In this document: positions 38,880-50,176 of the stretch, piece by piece | How the letters are laid out: each line of letters opens with the position of its first letter | How positions within the stretch are numbered: position 1 is the stretch's first letter | Assembly (NCBI GenBank): GCA_949318235.1 | Contig: OX439133.1 | Span: 4,529,990-4,593,989 of the forward strand | DNA length: 64,000 nucleotides | Direction: 5' to 3' | From: Ecdyonurus torrentis | Lineage: Eukaryota > Arthropoda > Insecta > Ephemeroptera > Heptageniidae | The notes under the pieces: model-generated | Databases searched by the model: none | What the model saw: the letters and a program-made list of their open reading frames with translations, nothing else | What the model was told of the DNA's origin: nothing | Made by a program: the position numbers and the translations under genes

Positions 38880-39192
38880 TATAGGGTCTATGCATTCATG
38901 TTAAAGTCGACGCCATGTTGGATAACTCAATAATATGGGTGGCATAGGAAAAAAATTCATTTTGCCAGTTTAAAATCACTATGCTATATTTTTGAGAGCA
39001 TTGATGCTGTAAATATGTTGAATTAGTATATCTCAAGTACGTGAGAAAAATAACAAATATCTCAAAATTAACCGATTTCCCAAAGAAAATTGGCTTAAAT
39101 GAAGTTTGTCCTATATGCTGAGCAATATTATGTACCACTCCAGTATGGCCTCCAAGCGCAATAAATATGACATCATCCGCATACACCCTATA
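38880..39192 (+). mobile_element. Family C MITE
   Basis: TATAGGGTCTATGCATTCAT to CCGCATACACCCTATA. A full-length copy with both ends. The roughly 100-codon minus-strand open frame across it is a property of the repeat. Confidence 0.77.
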
Positions 39193-39823
39193 GCAATGTC
39201 TCAATCTCACCCCAAAAGTAAATTTTATAGATTTAAATATAAAATTTTACACGTATTTCTTTAACTCTCAATTTTGTTCTCTAATTTTTCTAATTGATTC
39301 ATTAATTTAAGAAGTTTACTTAATTATTCATTTTTCATTATTTAATTTATTTATTTACTTATTTTGTTTGTTATAATAAAAAAATTACAAATTCAATTTA
39401 AAAAAGATTAAAATTACAAATAAACTAAAAAGGTATTAATAAAAATCTGAGTCTAATAAAAATATAATTAAATTTTTTATTTCATAATTTTTTATTGGTT
39501 TTATTGGAAATATTACTTAACATTTAAAAATATTTTTCTTATTTATCAGATAGATTTGAATATAGCTATAATTGAAATTAAAAGTTTTAATGTCCAAATT
39601 TGGTTCGCCAGTAAAATCTTAAAAAATATAATGTTGAGTTTTATGAATATAAACGTTGTGAGTGAGAAACACAATTTCAAAATGGAATATAGGTTCATTC
39701 GATAATAAAAATAATATCATATTTTTTAAATTTGAAAAAATTGGCAGAAATAAAAATAACAATGAAATAATATTAAACTTTCGTATATTTAAGGATGTTA
39801 TTCGAAAGGATCTCTAAAATAAA

Positions 39824-40135
39824 GGGTTGTATACAGATGGCTTAGATCTAAAAATCTTCCATAATTTATTACTAAATACGGCCACCGCTGCCCCGTTCTC
39901 TAAGTTTTGGCCACAGCTGTAAAATATAACATTAATAATAAAAATATATCACTTTTCACACTTTTGATATTATTTTATAGGACTCCAGTCGTGATCATCA
40001 AATTAGAGAGAAAAAAAATGTTACAAATAATATAATATTATGGGACTTCATGGGAATAAATATTCAAATTCAAATTTCATATGGTGACCTCCAAAATTTG
40101 TTTATACATTTTAAGTTGTCTTTATATCCCTGCAA
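39824..40135 (+). mobile_element. Degenerate family G copy disrupted by a Tc1-type end
   Basis: AAGGGTTGTATACAGATGGC at the left, then the solo Tc1-type end, then ATTATGGGACTTCATGGG-type sequence typical of family G. Confidence 0.4.
39880..39922. mobile_element. Solo end of a Tc1/mariner-type element
   Basis: ACAGCTGTGGCCAAAACTT (minus strand) followed by GGCAGCGGTGGCCG matches the left half of the element at 9692-9805. The other half is missing. Confidence 0.5.
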
Positions 40136-40556
40136 AAAAAAAAAAAAAAAAAAAAATCGAAGTTTTTAGCCAACTCACGACTTAAAGATTGTAATTTTAA
40201 AAAGAATAAAAGAGAGTACAATAATAAAAACGTTTAACGAGATTTTAATTTACATTACAAGAACCTTCTACTTTTTTAGACAACTTTAATTTGCCATTTT
40301 TCAATTATTATGCCATTAATTTTCTTTTAGTTAACGCCCAAAAACATAAGAGTTAAAATTAATTTTTTTTCTCAACATTTTAATTCAATTTATCACATAA
40401 TTTAGCGGTTAATTTTAAATTATTATGCACGCGTATATAATTTAATAATTTGAAAACCAAAATCATTTTTTTCAATTTTTATTTTTATATAATAGTCAAT
40501 CAAGTATGGTACTTATATTAAAGCATTTTTTTTACCTTTATTTATTTTTTTTTTTT

Positions 40557-40879
40557 TAATGAATAGACCAGAGAAAAACACAAGCATTTATATCACTAAA
40601 AACTTGATGGGACTTACATAAATAAAATTAGTATGTCTCAAAGCCCAACAGCAGCCACGTAGCAGTGATCAGAAAATTTGATTTATACAACCTGCACAAC
40701 ACTTTCATACTAAATTTTGCATGTTTCTGACGTCATAAACATGAATTTTCACGCAAATTGCATACTTTATAGTTTTTTTTACACTCTCTCGTGGTAAAAA
40801 TTGTCATCAGTTTTAAAGATCCCATTTCGTATTAATTCATTAAAAAGCACATGTGGTTTTATGTGGTCTATGGCTTTAA
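40557..40879 (+). mobile_element. Family B MITE
   Basis: AATGAATAGACCAGAG to TGTGGTCTATGGCTTTAA, with a TGACGTCA near 40729. The left border follows a poly(T) run. Confidence 0.73.
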
Positions 40880-41948
40880 CTATAGTTTACAAAATACATT
40901 TTAACAATTATCCTTACTTGTTAGATGTTTTTAAACTCTCAATAGACTTGGATAAGTGCTGTCAATATTATATACATCAGAATATCTCAATGTTTGATTG
41001 CATATCTAAAAATATTATACATTAATTTACTGTAAAAAGTTAATTTGAATTTCAAAATATCTAAAATATATATATATATATATATATACATAAATTATCA
41101 TTATCAATAAAACTAATACAAAAAATAATAAAAATTAATTAATGCAAGTAGAAAAAGAAAGAATAATATATTCATCAAAAAATATTTTAATCTCACTTTA
41201 TTTTGTCAAAATTTCTCATCATATTGCATTGAAAGTGATTGTTAAATAATTTCGCGATGCGTATGGATTTAGTTGGTGTTTAATAGAGTAAACTTCATTA
41301 TACATACTGCGATTTTACTTCATTATCTTTGAAAGTTGGTGATTTTCTGTTACTTGAATGTTTTTATCACAATTACGTACTCTTCATCATTAAAGAATCG
41401 CTTAATATCAATTGATTAAGATATTAGGCGTTAGACTCTTGTGATTATAATACTTTATTACCCATAGGAGTTACTTAACATAATTGCATTAAGAATTTTA
41501 TTTATAAATATTTTATAATTAATATTATACACTAAAAAATTATATAATATTATTATATGTCAATTATAGATTTCATTATAAAAAAAAAACTAAAAATATT
41601 TATAAAAATAATAATATTTAAATTAATTTTTTTGTTATTATGGTTTAATATTTTATTCATTTATATTTTATTGTAATTAAAAAACAAATTTTAATCTTTT
41701 GCACTTCCCTAATACACTTTAAAATCAATTATATAAGTTAAAAATATAAGTTCTTTTCAAATAATACATTAGGATGGCAATAACATTAATTAAAGAACAA
41801 TTTCTTTTAGCATAATGAAAATAAAATTATATTTTTATAATTTTTAAAGTAAAATAATAAAAGCGTAATTAAAAGATCATTGTGTGAAATATATTTTTGT
41901 TGCTAAAATATCAGTTATAAATACATAAATATTAAAAACGTGACTTAC
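40880..41948. other. AT-rich DNA left of the candidate promoter
   Basis: Would be intron of the putative minus-strand transcript starting at 42075. A+T block at about 41470-41720. No coding exon recognised. Confidence 0.5.
41064..41088 (+). repeat. (AT)n microsatellite
   Basis: About 12 AT units. Confidence 0.85.
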
Positions 41949-42075
41949 TTTTTCTGGACGTGTGATAACAAAACCACCACACAAGATTGTGTATATCAAG
42001 AAAAGTCAGACGCCAACACACGCACAATACAATCTTCTTCTTTACGTTAATATAAAACTGAGAGTGACTTTCACT
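41949..42075 (-). other. Candidate untranslated first exon of an unidentified minus-strand gene
   Basis: On the minus strand an arthropod-type initiator GCAGTG (A at 42075) is followed by 127 bases without any ATG, ending at a strong donor AGAAAAA|GTAAGTC. I see no coding exon to the left within the window. The transcript may therefore be non-coding or continue beyond position 1. The region is free of the repeat families that surround it. Confidence 0.4.
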
Positions 42076-42097
42076 GCGGCAGGTTGGAACACGACTG

Positions 42098-42104
42098 TTT
42101 TATA
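42098..42104 (-). promoter_or_regulatory. TATA box upstream of the candidate exon at 41949-42075
   Basis: TATAAAA on the minus strand, with its first T 29 bases upstream of the initiator A. A second TATAAAG lies at 42114-42120. Spacing fits a standard RNA polymerase II core promoter. Confidence 0.4.
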
Positions 42105-42148
42105 GTTCGTCTTCTTTATACCTCAGCGCGAGCGATCTCCTTTTTACC

Positions 42149-42168
42149 TCTCTTGCTTGCTTGCTTGC
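42149..42168 (+). repeat. Short (CTTG)n
   Basis: CTTGCTTGCTTGCTTGC upstream of the candidate promoter at 42098. Confidence 0.8.
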
Positions 42169-42275
42169 ACATATCAACCTCGCCTCCCACTACCTCAATA
42201 TACCTTTGCATATTATTTATCTGCTACATAATGATTAGTGGGTGGTAGCGATGCACATATAAAGTGAAGCTTTTG

Positions 42276-42552
42276 TCTGTACTGTCATCTATGACGTCAT
42301 ACTGAATGCGCTTCAACGCCATACTGGAGCAATGAATATCATTGCTCACTATAGGACATACGTGTATTTAGAATATTTTCTTTGAAAAAATATTCGATTT
42401 TTTTTTTCACAATATATAATTGCAAACCTAATTGAATCTATAAACAGCATATTATTATGCTCTCAAAAATATTGCTGTCAAAATGTGTCATTTTCCATAC
42501 TAGCATAATAATGTTATTTTGCTCACATAATATGACCACCTTAAACCTTTAA
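42276..42552 (-). mobile_element. Family C MITE, degenerate
   Basis: Carries ATGACGTCATACTGAATGCG and GCTCTCAAAAATATTGCT. The right end fades after TTTTGCTCACATAATATG. Confidence 0.6.
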
Positions 42553-42754
42553 TTATATATAATATAATTTATAAATAACTTTTGTTTTTTGTTTGTTTTT
42601 ATTTGTTTTGTTTATATTTATATTATTATTTATATTTTGCATTTATTAATTAATATTTTGTTTATATATAAATATGAAAAACTGCGGTAATGACTTGGCA
42701 TGCATCATAATATTTTCCATTTTCAATAATTAAGCGTTACTTAGAAACTAGAAT

Positions 42755-42984
42755 AAGTCAAATGGAACCGGGCATCAAATAAAACTAGTCAAATGGGACC
42801 GGGCAGCAAATAGAAGTGGTAAAATAGGACTAATCATAAAACTATAGTCAAATGGAACTGATCTTTAGTCAAATGGGACCAAGAATAAATAGACGTAGTC
42901 ATATGACCAACTACTGTGTATAGTCAAATGTAACTGAATTTTAGTCAAATGGGACCACACATCAAATAGCACTATATAGTCAAC
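42755..42984 (+). repeat. Irregular tandem array of a TAGTCAAATGGGACC unit
   Basis: About eight degenerate units of 24-32 bases, each starting AGTCAAATG or a variant and often ending ATCAAATA. The unit is not seen elsewhere in the window. It is followed by a family C fragment. Confidence 0.65.
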
Positions 42985-43060
42985 GTTTGTCCTATGCTGA
43001 GCAATGTTATTCATTGCTTCAGTATGGCGTCGAAATGCATTCTCGTGCTTTTTCTTGCAC
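42985..43060 (+). mobile_element. Family C fragment after the tandem array
   Basis: TTTGTCCTATGCTGAGCAAT and CAGTATGGCGTCGAAATGC match the family C right half. Confidence 0.45.
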
Positions 43061-43735
43061 GCACTATATAAATATATAAAATATATCACTTTAACAATAC
43101 AAATAAAGTTGTTAGAAATTGAGCAGAAATATTCTCACACGCTCATATAGTTTGAATAACAATCCAACTTGATTCGAGCACACCGCGCGATGTTTGATAA
43201 ATCTAAAGTGGAGAGAAATTGCAATATAAATATATGAATCAAAATTAAGTCACTTTTGTGATTGTGGGAATGAAAACAACTTGAATATCACTCAATTAAA
43301 CTATTGTTAAGTTTAATTTCCTCATTACTATGCAGTACGTGTCATTTGTAATTATTGTTCTTACGCAATTAGTAATAATGAAGATTTAAATATATTTTTG
43401 GTTTTGTAGGTCTTTTTTTTATTATAATTTTTTGTTTCTATTTTTAATACTATAGTATATAAGTGTACCTATTCTATGTTAATACATATTTAATTTCAGA
43501 AATAAAATTCTGCATTTATCCCCCCCCCCCCTCCTTTTATTCTTTCTGCATTTTTTTTTTCGTTTAGTATTTATATTTTAATTACCTTAATAACAACTAT
43601 TATAATATCTACATCATTATTTACCATTAGTATAGTTGTTATTTAATAAAAACGGTTCTTTAATTCACCTTGAAGTCTAATTTAATATTTTTCTTGATTG
43701 GATTTTTTTTTTCAAAAAAACTATTGCGATCACGA

Positions 43736-44172
43736 ACAAAAATAAACACGTAATAATTATGCTAGCTCATTTTTAGCCTGCCTAGATGTTTCCACGGTTT
43801 CTCTAGGCTGTCATGGCGAATGCCGGGCTGTGTACTTAGGCCGTGGCCGGCCCGTGTGTGCTTTTCCATTAATTGGAAAGTCCTTACCTGTCGATAAGAC
43901 AATGTCTTGACTGGGACTGGGATTGGTGTATAGCACGATAACACAATATGGCAAGCAAAAAAAAAAAACAAAAACAAAAAAAAAAAAAAAAAAAAAAAAA
44001 AAACAGTATAACATAATTTATCCTATATACTGCATAATAAATATGTAACATAGAATAACTATTATGTTGTACAGCATAATTAATTATGTTGTTCTAATTT
44101 AGCATTAATTGTGCTAGAATGACGTATATATAAATGCAGCATAAAATATGTATAATCTATTCCTTCCGTGAT
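43736..44172. repeat. Family H repeat interrupted by a retroposon-like insert
   Basis: TATGCTAGCTCATTTTTAG before and CAGTATAACATAATTTATCC after the insert at 43777-44003. Confidence 0.58.
43777..44003 (+). mobile_element. SINE-like retroposon with poly(A) tail
   Basis: About 190 bases of notably higher G+C sequence end GGCAAGC followed by an A-rich tail of about 40, all inserted in an AT-rich family H repeat. The 5' part can fold (GCCTAGA with TCTAGGC). I see no clear tRNA-type A and B boxes, so the source RNA is unknown. Confidence 0.45.
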
Positions 44173-44178
44173 TAAATG

Positions 44179-44325
44179 TAGTAAAGGAACAACTGTTTTG
44201 AGGCCAACTATAAGTGATTTCGATCACATCCACTTCCGTATCGACGTATTGCGCATGCGTATAGTAAGTAGAAACGGAAGCGGATGTGACCGAACTCGTT
44301 TAAAGTCGGTCTCAAATCAGTTAGC
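44179..44325. mobile_element. Family E short palindromic MITE, right end diverged
   Basis: AGTAAAGGAACAACTGTTTT at the left, inner arms around GCGCATGCG. The right terminus no longer matches. Confidence 0.68.
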
Positions 44326-44691
44326 CATATAGAAATTAATTTTTGAAAGAGTTTTTTTCATTACCAATAAAATAACAATACATAACCTTTAATTAAAATT
44401 TTTAAAACTACAAAAAAAAAACTGTGTGCTCTTTTAATCTCTTCCCTCTTCCCCCCTCCCTCTCATTACAGTTATAAGGCTGCAATTGCATATAATTGCA
44501 ACTGTAGTTCTATTGTAAGAAAAAAAATTAAAAATCCTATATTTTGGTAAAGCAATATACGTATAACAGCAATATATTGCGTTAGAGATGCAATAATGTA
44601 AACTACGTATGTTATATACAACGCAATTAATGTCAAATTATCTTTTGGAAAAAAAAAAACAGAAAATCATTTATTGTTTTCCATTACCTTA

Positions 44692-44910
44692 CTTAGTGAA
44701 GTTTATCGTTTAAAAAAAAGGACTGTGGTTTAAAACACGTAAAAATATGTCCATAGTATTTCTCATTTAAATTTCTCCGAAATCGGTGAAGTAGTTTTCT
44801 CAAAAATCGCAAAAAAAAAAAAAAAAAAAAAAAAACGCGTTTTTCCCCATAAGCGTAATGTTAAATTAGGGGACTCTTAGCTTTGTCTCCCCGCGCGCTA
44901 AACCGATAAG
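44692..44910 (-). repeat. Family I repeat, fullest copy
   Basis: TTTAAAACACGTAAAAATAT, GAAATCGGTGAAGTAGTTTT, a poly(A) run, then CCCATAAGCGTAATGTTAAA. About 210 bp. Confidence 0.6.
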
Positions 44911-44914
44911 CTCT

Positions 44915-45645
44915 AAGGAAAGAAGCACGTTTTCACAAATTTAGGCTTCCTACGTTACAGAGAAACTGAAAGAGTTGCCTATGTTCGAAGGCGGTGTTGC
45001 GTTATTGATGAAATACTGGATATGTGAAATGATAAACAATCAGATCGCACGTTATGAGGAGCAATGTAACGTGTGATCTGGGGGTTGATTCTGTTATACT
45101 TAAAGCCATAGACCACATAAAACAACATCTGATTTTTAATGAATTAACAAGAAATGGGATCTTCAAAACTGATGATAATTTTTACCAGAATGTTAATGTA
45201 GCCCCACGAGAGAGCGTGAAAATACTGTAAAGTATGCAATTTGCGTGAAAATTCGTGTTTATGACGTCAGAAACATGCAAAAATTAGTATGAAAATGTTG
45301 TGCGGGTTGCATAAATCGCATTTTCTGATCACTGCTACGGAGCTGCTATTGGTTTTTGAGACAAACTAAAGTTATTTATGTAAATCCCATCAAGTGTTTT
45401 GTGATATAAATACTTATGTTTTTTTCTCTGGTCTATTCCTTTAATAACGAATGAAATTCTTCGATTTTTAATGCAAATTTCTTTATTGACAACAAAGCGA
45501 AAATTTTTTAGAATGAGCCCCCTAATTGGTTCCCCTAGATTTTGCTCTTTTTATTGCACGTAACGCTGCCTTCAAATGTAGGCAACCCTTTCAAACGTTA
45601 TGCTACGCAGGAAACCTAAATTTGTGGGAACGCGCATCTCTTCTT
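44915..45645. mobile_element. Inverted-repeat element split by a family B MITE
   Basis: The left arm with CACAAATTTAGGCTTCCTAC and GAGTTGCCTATGTTCGAAGG is mirrored by the right arm with CCTTCAAATGTAGGCAACCC and GGAAACCTAAATTTGTGGGA. The nested copy is at 45100-45444. Confidence 0.62.
45100..45444 (-). mobile_element. Family B MITE nested in an inverted-repeat element
   Basis: TTAAAGCCATAGACCAC to GGTCTATTCCTTTAA. It separates the two arms of the larger element at about 44915-45645. Confidence 0.78.
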
Positions 45646-45828
45646 AAAATTCCTGTAATGCAGAAAAGTTTGAGTTGATTTCTTGTTTTAATAATAATAA
45701 TAAAAATTAGTAAATAATACAAGTAATAAATAAATTAATTAATTAATTAATAAATAGAAAGGAAGGAAATATAATTATAAAAGTTATTAACATCTTTTAT
45801 TATCTTTTAACACGTAAAGTATAATATA

Positions 45829-45994
45829 TGACTATAGTAAAGGAACAAATGTTTTGAGGCCGACTATAAGCGATTTCGCTTCACATCCGCTTCCGTTTCG
45901 ACTTACTGCGCATGCGTAGTAAGTAGAAACAGACACAGATGTGACCGAAGTCGCTTATAGTCAGCCTCAAAATAGTTGTTCCTCTATTTAGTCA
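45829..45994. mobile_element. Family E short palindromic MITE
   Basis: GACTATAGTAAAGGAACAA to TTGTTCCTCTATTTAGTC, with the centre TACTGCGCATGCGTAGTA. Confidence 0.76.
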
Positions 45995-46027
45995 ATAGTA
46001 TTCGTGATTTAAATATTTCTTGTCTTG

Positions 46028-46322
46028 AAGGTGTATCCGCATGACATCATATTTGTTGCGGTTGGAGGCCATACTGGAGTATAGTGAATAAATATTACTC
46101 AGCATAGGACAAACTTCGTTTAAGCCAAATTTCTTTGGGAAATCAGTTAATTTTTTTATTATTATTATTATTTTTCTCACATACTTGAGATTATTACTAA
46201 TTCAACATATTTACTGCTCTCAAAAATATTGCACAATGTTTTCAGTTATTATCTTATGCCACCCATGTTATTGAGTTATCTAACATGGCGTTGACTTTAA
46301 CATGAATGCATAGACCCTATAT
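46028..46322 (-). mobile_element. Family C MITE
   Basis: GTGTATCCGCATGACATCAT at the left and GAATGCATAGACCCTATA at the right. Confidence 0.7.
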
Positions 46323-46574
46323 ATAGTCTCAAAAATCTCGATAGCAACCTTGGTCCAGCGAAGAGATAGTGCATTAGGCACCATACCATAATCTAAGCGC
46401 GCTGTTCCCGGGCACATTACCGATAACCTCTTGGAAAATGATTGCGGAGTGGTTGATAAATGATCACATTAAAAAAATAAAAATATATATTAAAAAAATA
46501 TATTTATTTATAAAATTAATAGGGAAGTGATTTTGCGGTTATAAATATGATTTGATAGACAGTTTCCACTTTCC

Positions 46575-46780
46575 ACTTATATTTAAGTGCCGCCATTGTA
46601 TTGGTAAGGAATACACAGGTCAGCATATAGGAAAAACGTCGTTTGAATTTATATTTTTAATAGCAAACTATGCTTAATCAATCCTTATAATCTAAGCCTT
46701 ATTTCTAGGTCCTCTAATAAGCTAGGAGAATATGAGAAAAATGCTCTTGCAGTCGAAATAATTTATTTGTGCGTAAAAAA
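46575..46780 (-). mobile_element. Family D remnant
   Basis: TAAGTGCCGCCATTG and GTAAGGAATACACAGG match the family D right half. Both ends are lost. Confidence 0.45.
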
Positions 46781-46790
46781 AATATATTCT

Positions 46791-47265
46791 TTATTATATG
46801 GTAATATTCTTATTTTGATTCTTGATTCTATTACTTCCCGCTTGTTCCAAGCTGTTTAATACTCTAGTAGGATTAATCCTCAACACCAAGTTACATTTGA
46901 TAAATTTTATTTATATATATACTATAATTAATATATTATTATAAAAACAAATATATGTATGTCAATAATATATTTTTATACAAAAATAATCTACAAAAAA
47001 CATTTATTCAAAATAATAAAATTATTTTTCAAATTTTTGATATTATTATTTATATTTGTTATCAATGTTATTATTATTTCAAGTTTTTGTTAAGAATTTA
47101 TTTAATAAATTTTAGTTGAAAGTAATAATAACTTTTGCTGTTAAGTTACAAATAGGAAAAAAATTAATTAAGAAATATCATAATTTTTTTTTATATTAAG
47201 GTTTTATGTCATTTCAATAAAAAGCAGAAAATTAATGCAGTAAGCAAATTTTTTTAATGCTTGAT
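46791..47265. other. A+T block and 3' flank of the minus GST copy
   Basis: Almost pure A+T at about 46880-47120. The part from about 47160 aligns with the plus-copy 3' flank near 63330-63430. Confidence 0.45.
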
Positions 47266-47271
47266 TTTATT
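47266..47271 (-). promoter_or_regulatory. Candidate polyadenylation signal of the minus GST copy
   Basis: AATAAA on the minus strand about 250 bases past the stop codon, inside sequence that aligns with the 3' flank of the plus copy. The matching plus-copy site reads AATATAAA, so the hexamer is not conserved there. Confidence 0.45.
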
Positions 47272-47518
47272 TTTCTACAGTTTTACTTGAAATTGGAGTA
47301 TTTTTTTCAATACTGACATATTTTAAAATGCAGCATTATACTTTCCATTACATGGTAAATTTGGTCCTATAACGTCAATTGATGACGAATGAAAAAAAAA
47401 AAAAATGGAGTTCATATTAACAATGTTAAAAAAAAAAAAAAAACGCATGGATGGATGGTGGGAGCGAGCGAAGAGAGAATGCAACGAGATCCATTTCCAA
47501 AGCTTAATTTTCAGCAGT

Positions 47519-47686
47519 TTAAAATCTGACTGGAGGTCTGTTCTTGAGGTAAGTTTGTAGTTGTGGGAGAGCGAGAACTTTGGCTCTGAGAGACATGAGA
47601 GCGGGCCTGTCAGCGAAGATGTCTTTGCCAGCCATGTAGTTGAAGTATTCGACCACAGCCGTAAACCACAAGTCGGCCCAGGTCAA
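47519..47686 (-). CDS. GST minus copy, coding exon 4 with stop
   Basis: Encodes residues 148-202 and TAA. It begins LTWADLWF (helix-6 capping box) and ends NRPPVRF. The acceptor is GATTCCAG|TTGACC. Six residues differ from the plus copy, but silent differences are many, so this exon is clearly more diverged than exon 1. Confidence 0.93.
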   Translation of the reverse strand: MTWADLWFTAVVEYFNYMAGKDIFADRPALMSLRAKVLALPQLQTYLKNRPPVRF

Positions 47687-48909
47687 CTGGAATCAAACAT
47701 AAATTAAATAATCGCCTTTCTTAAAAAAAAAAATTAAAAAAACAAAAAAAAAATAAATAAATAAAGGCATGGGAAAAATATACATTTTTTTGAAAGGGTG
47801 AGGTTCAAGACTTATAAAGCGTACTGTTACATCTATTCTATAACCCAAAAAGAAACCACAATATAAGCTCTTTGAGTTAAGTACAGAATCCTTATAATAA
47901 AACAAATGTAATGAAAAAAAAATTATTAATAATACGTATAATATCAGTCATTATATCAATATAAATAGATTTAATAGAAGAATGCTAAAAAAAAATTGTA
48001 AGTAAAATTTTTTTTAATTTAATATTAAATACAGAAAGTTTAATATCTAAATACTCATGCAAATTGAGTATGTAGTATATCTTGTTTTTCTAATTTTCAA
48101 TTTTTGGAAGAAAAGTGCGTATTTTAATTTATTGAATCAATTTAATATTTTTTTTATTTTGTTTTTTTTCAGTGTATTTATTTTTGTATTTTTATAAAAA
48201 ATATTAAACTTTCAAATAATTTGATAAGTTTTCACGAGAAATTTCCATCAAAACGTAAAAAATTGCAAAATAGTCGATATTTTGTGAAATAGTCGCTAAG
48301 CTCGAAATATTAAAAAAAAAATATATTGGTTTAAAATGCGCCATTTGTTGAGATCGGTGGAGATATGAAATAAAACTAGCAATAGTCGACGTAATGACTA
48401 ATAGTCGCAAAACTATTTTTTTGCGCTCCGCTCTCTAATTATAACATATAACTATAAAGTCCCATCAAGTGTTTTGTGATGTAAATGCTTATATTATCCT
48501 GTATATTTAATGAATTTAAATTATTATTAAAAAGAAGAAATTATTTAAATAATTATTTAAAGGCATATTAAATATTACATGCCTTTATTTAGCTGGCGCG
48601 TTTTTTTATAATTTTTTTTTAATGAATATTCAATCTCTAGATCAAAATATAGAGAGGAACTTACTTGATTCTTGACAAAATATCCTCCGCTGTTTTTGAG
48701 ATGTTGCTCAAGCTTAGTAAGGTAGTAAGGGACGGAGGTGGACATCACAAGCTCTTTCTTCTGTGCCTTCGCCTCCTCGTGTTTCTCATAGCTGAACGAC
48801 CCCAATTCTGTAAAACACAAGAAACGCAAATATTAAGAAATATTACAATCAATTCATATTTTGATGGAGCTAGATTTTTCATTGCGTTCATATTTATTTT
48901 TGTTTTCTT

Positions 48910-48947
<38 letters not shown>

Positions 48948-49028
48948 AACGTAATAATGGATCATTATGTTAAATGTACTGATATAATGTTACTTATTTA
49001 TCAACCTCCCGTCAGTATACTTCAAAAG

Positions 49029-49078
<50 letters not shown>

Positions 49079-50145
49079 GGGGATCGTAATAAAAAAAAGC
49101 CGGACAAAATAATAAGTAAAAACAAGTAAACTTTTGCTATAATTATTAATTTGTTATATTAAAAAAAAAAGTCCATTTAAATAAAATTACATAATATTCT
49201 GCATGATAAGTTTAATTTTACACATTTTTATATCCATCATATATGTAACCAGTGGCGGTCCTACAGGGGGGATTGAGGGGCGGATATCCCCGGGCCCACT
49301 AGGCTTGGGGGGCCCGGAACGAGGCCTACATGTAAAAAATTCAAAACTAACGAGAAAAAAAAAAGAAAAAAAGGAAGTTAAGGGACGGGAAGAAGAGAGA
49401 GAGAGAAGTTTATGAACCAATTTAATGATTTTCTTTAATAAAATTATCCCTAACAAATTATCCAAACAAATTTATAATATATATATAGGCCTATAAAAAT
49501 AATAATAATAATAATAAAATAATAAAGCATATAAATTTACAGATAAAATACAATATCTCTTAATTTACTATAGTAATAATTACAACTTTATTCAGTTTTT
49601 TTTTTATGTTTTAAATAAGGACTGCCCTGGTTTAAAATGGTAAAATAAACTACTTACGAGAATTATAATGAAGACTAAAATATTTTCAGGGTGTTATTTT
49701 ATTGCATTTTTATTCTAAAAGAGGGCAATGTCCTAAGTCAATACGTATGGACATTTCTAATTTTTGAGTTCATTGAGAATTTATAATTAATTTTTAAAAG
49801 TCTTAAAATGACGTTACAGTCGTTAACTTTTTCCGTATCGCGTATCGAATTGCGTATCGACATTTTTTGATTTTTTTTTTTAATAGAAATACTTAATGAA
49901 CTTAAAATTTAGAATTTTTAAATAAATCGATTCAGAACAATTTCTTCTTTTAGAATATGGAATAAAATTTTACCCTGAAAACATTTTTAGTCGTCCTCCT
50001 TGGCCTGGCGTAGGTGAAAAAATTTCAGTGATAAACGCTAGCTCAATCTTCCTAAATTTTCTCTCTTTCTATTCATCAAATTGACCCTGTCCTCGGCTCC
50101 TAAAATGATGATGACGATCCACTTTGGCTATTCAAATGGAATGTG

Positions 50146-50176
<31 letters not shown>

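Noticed and set aside
38896..39210. 104-codon minus-strand frame
   Set aside because: It lies in a family C MITE. The related frame at 10736-10960 is in another copy of the same repeat, so it reflects repeat sequence and not a gene.
49187..49465. Open frames on both strands at the left end of the hAT element at 49250
   Set aside because: The frames cross the transposon end and match no transposase that I recognise.
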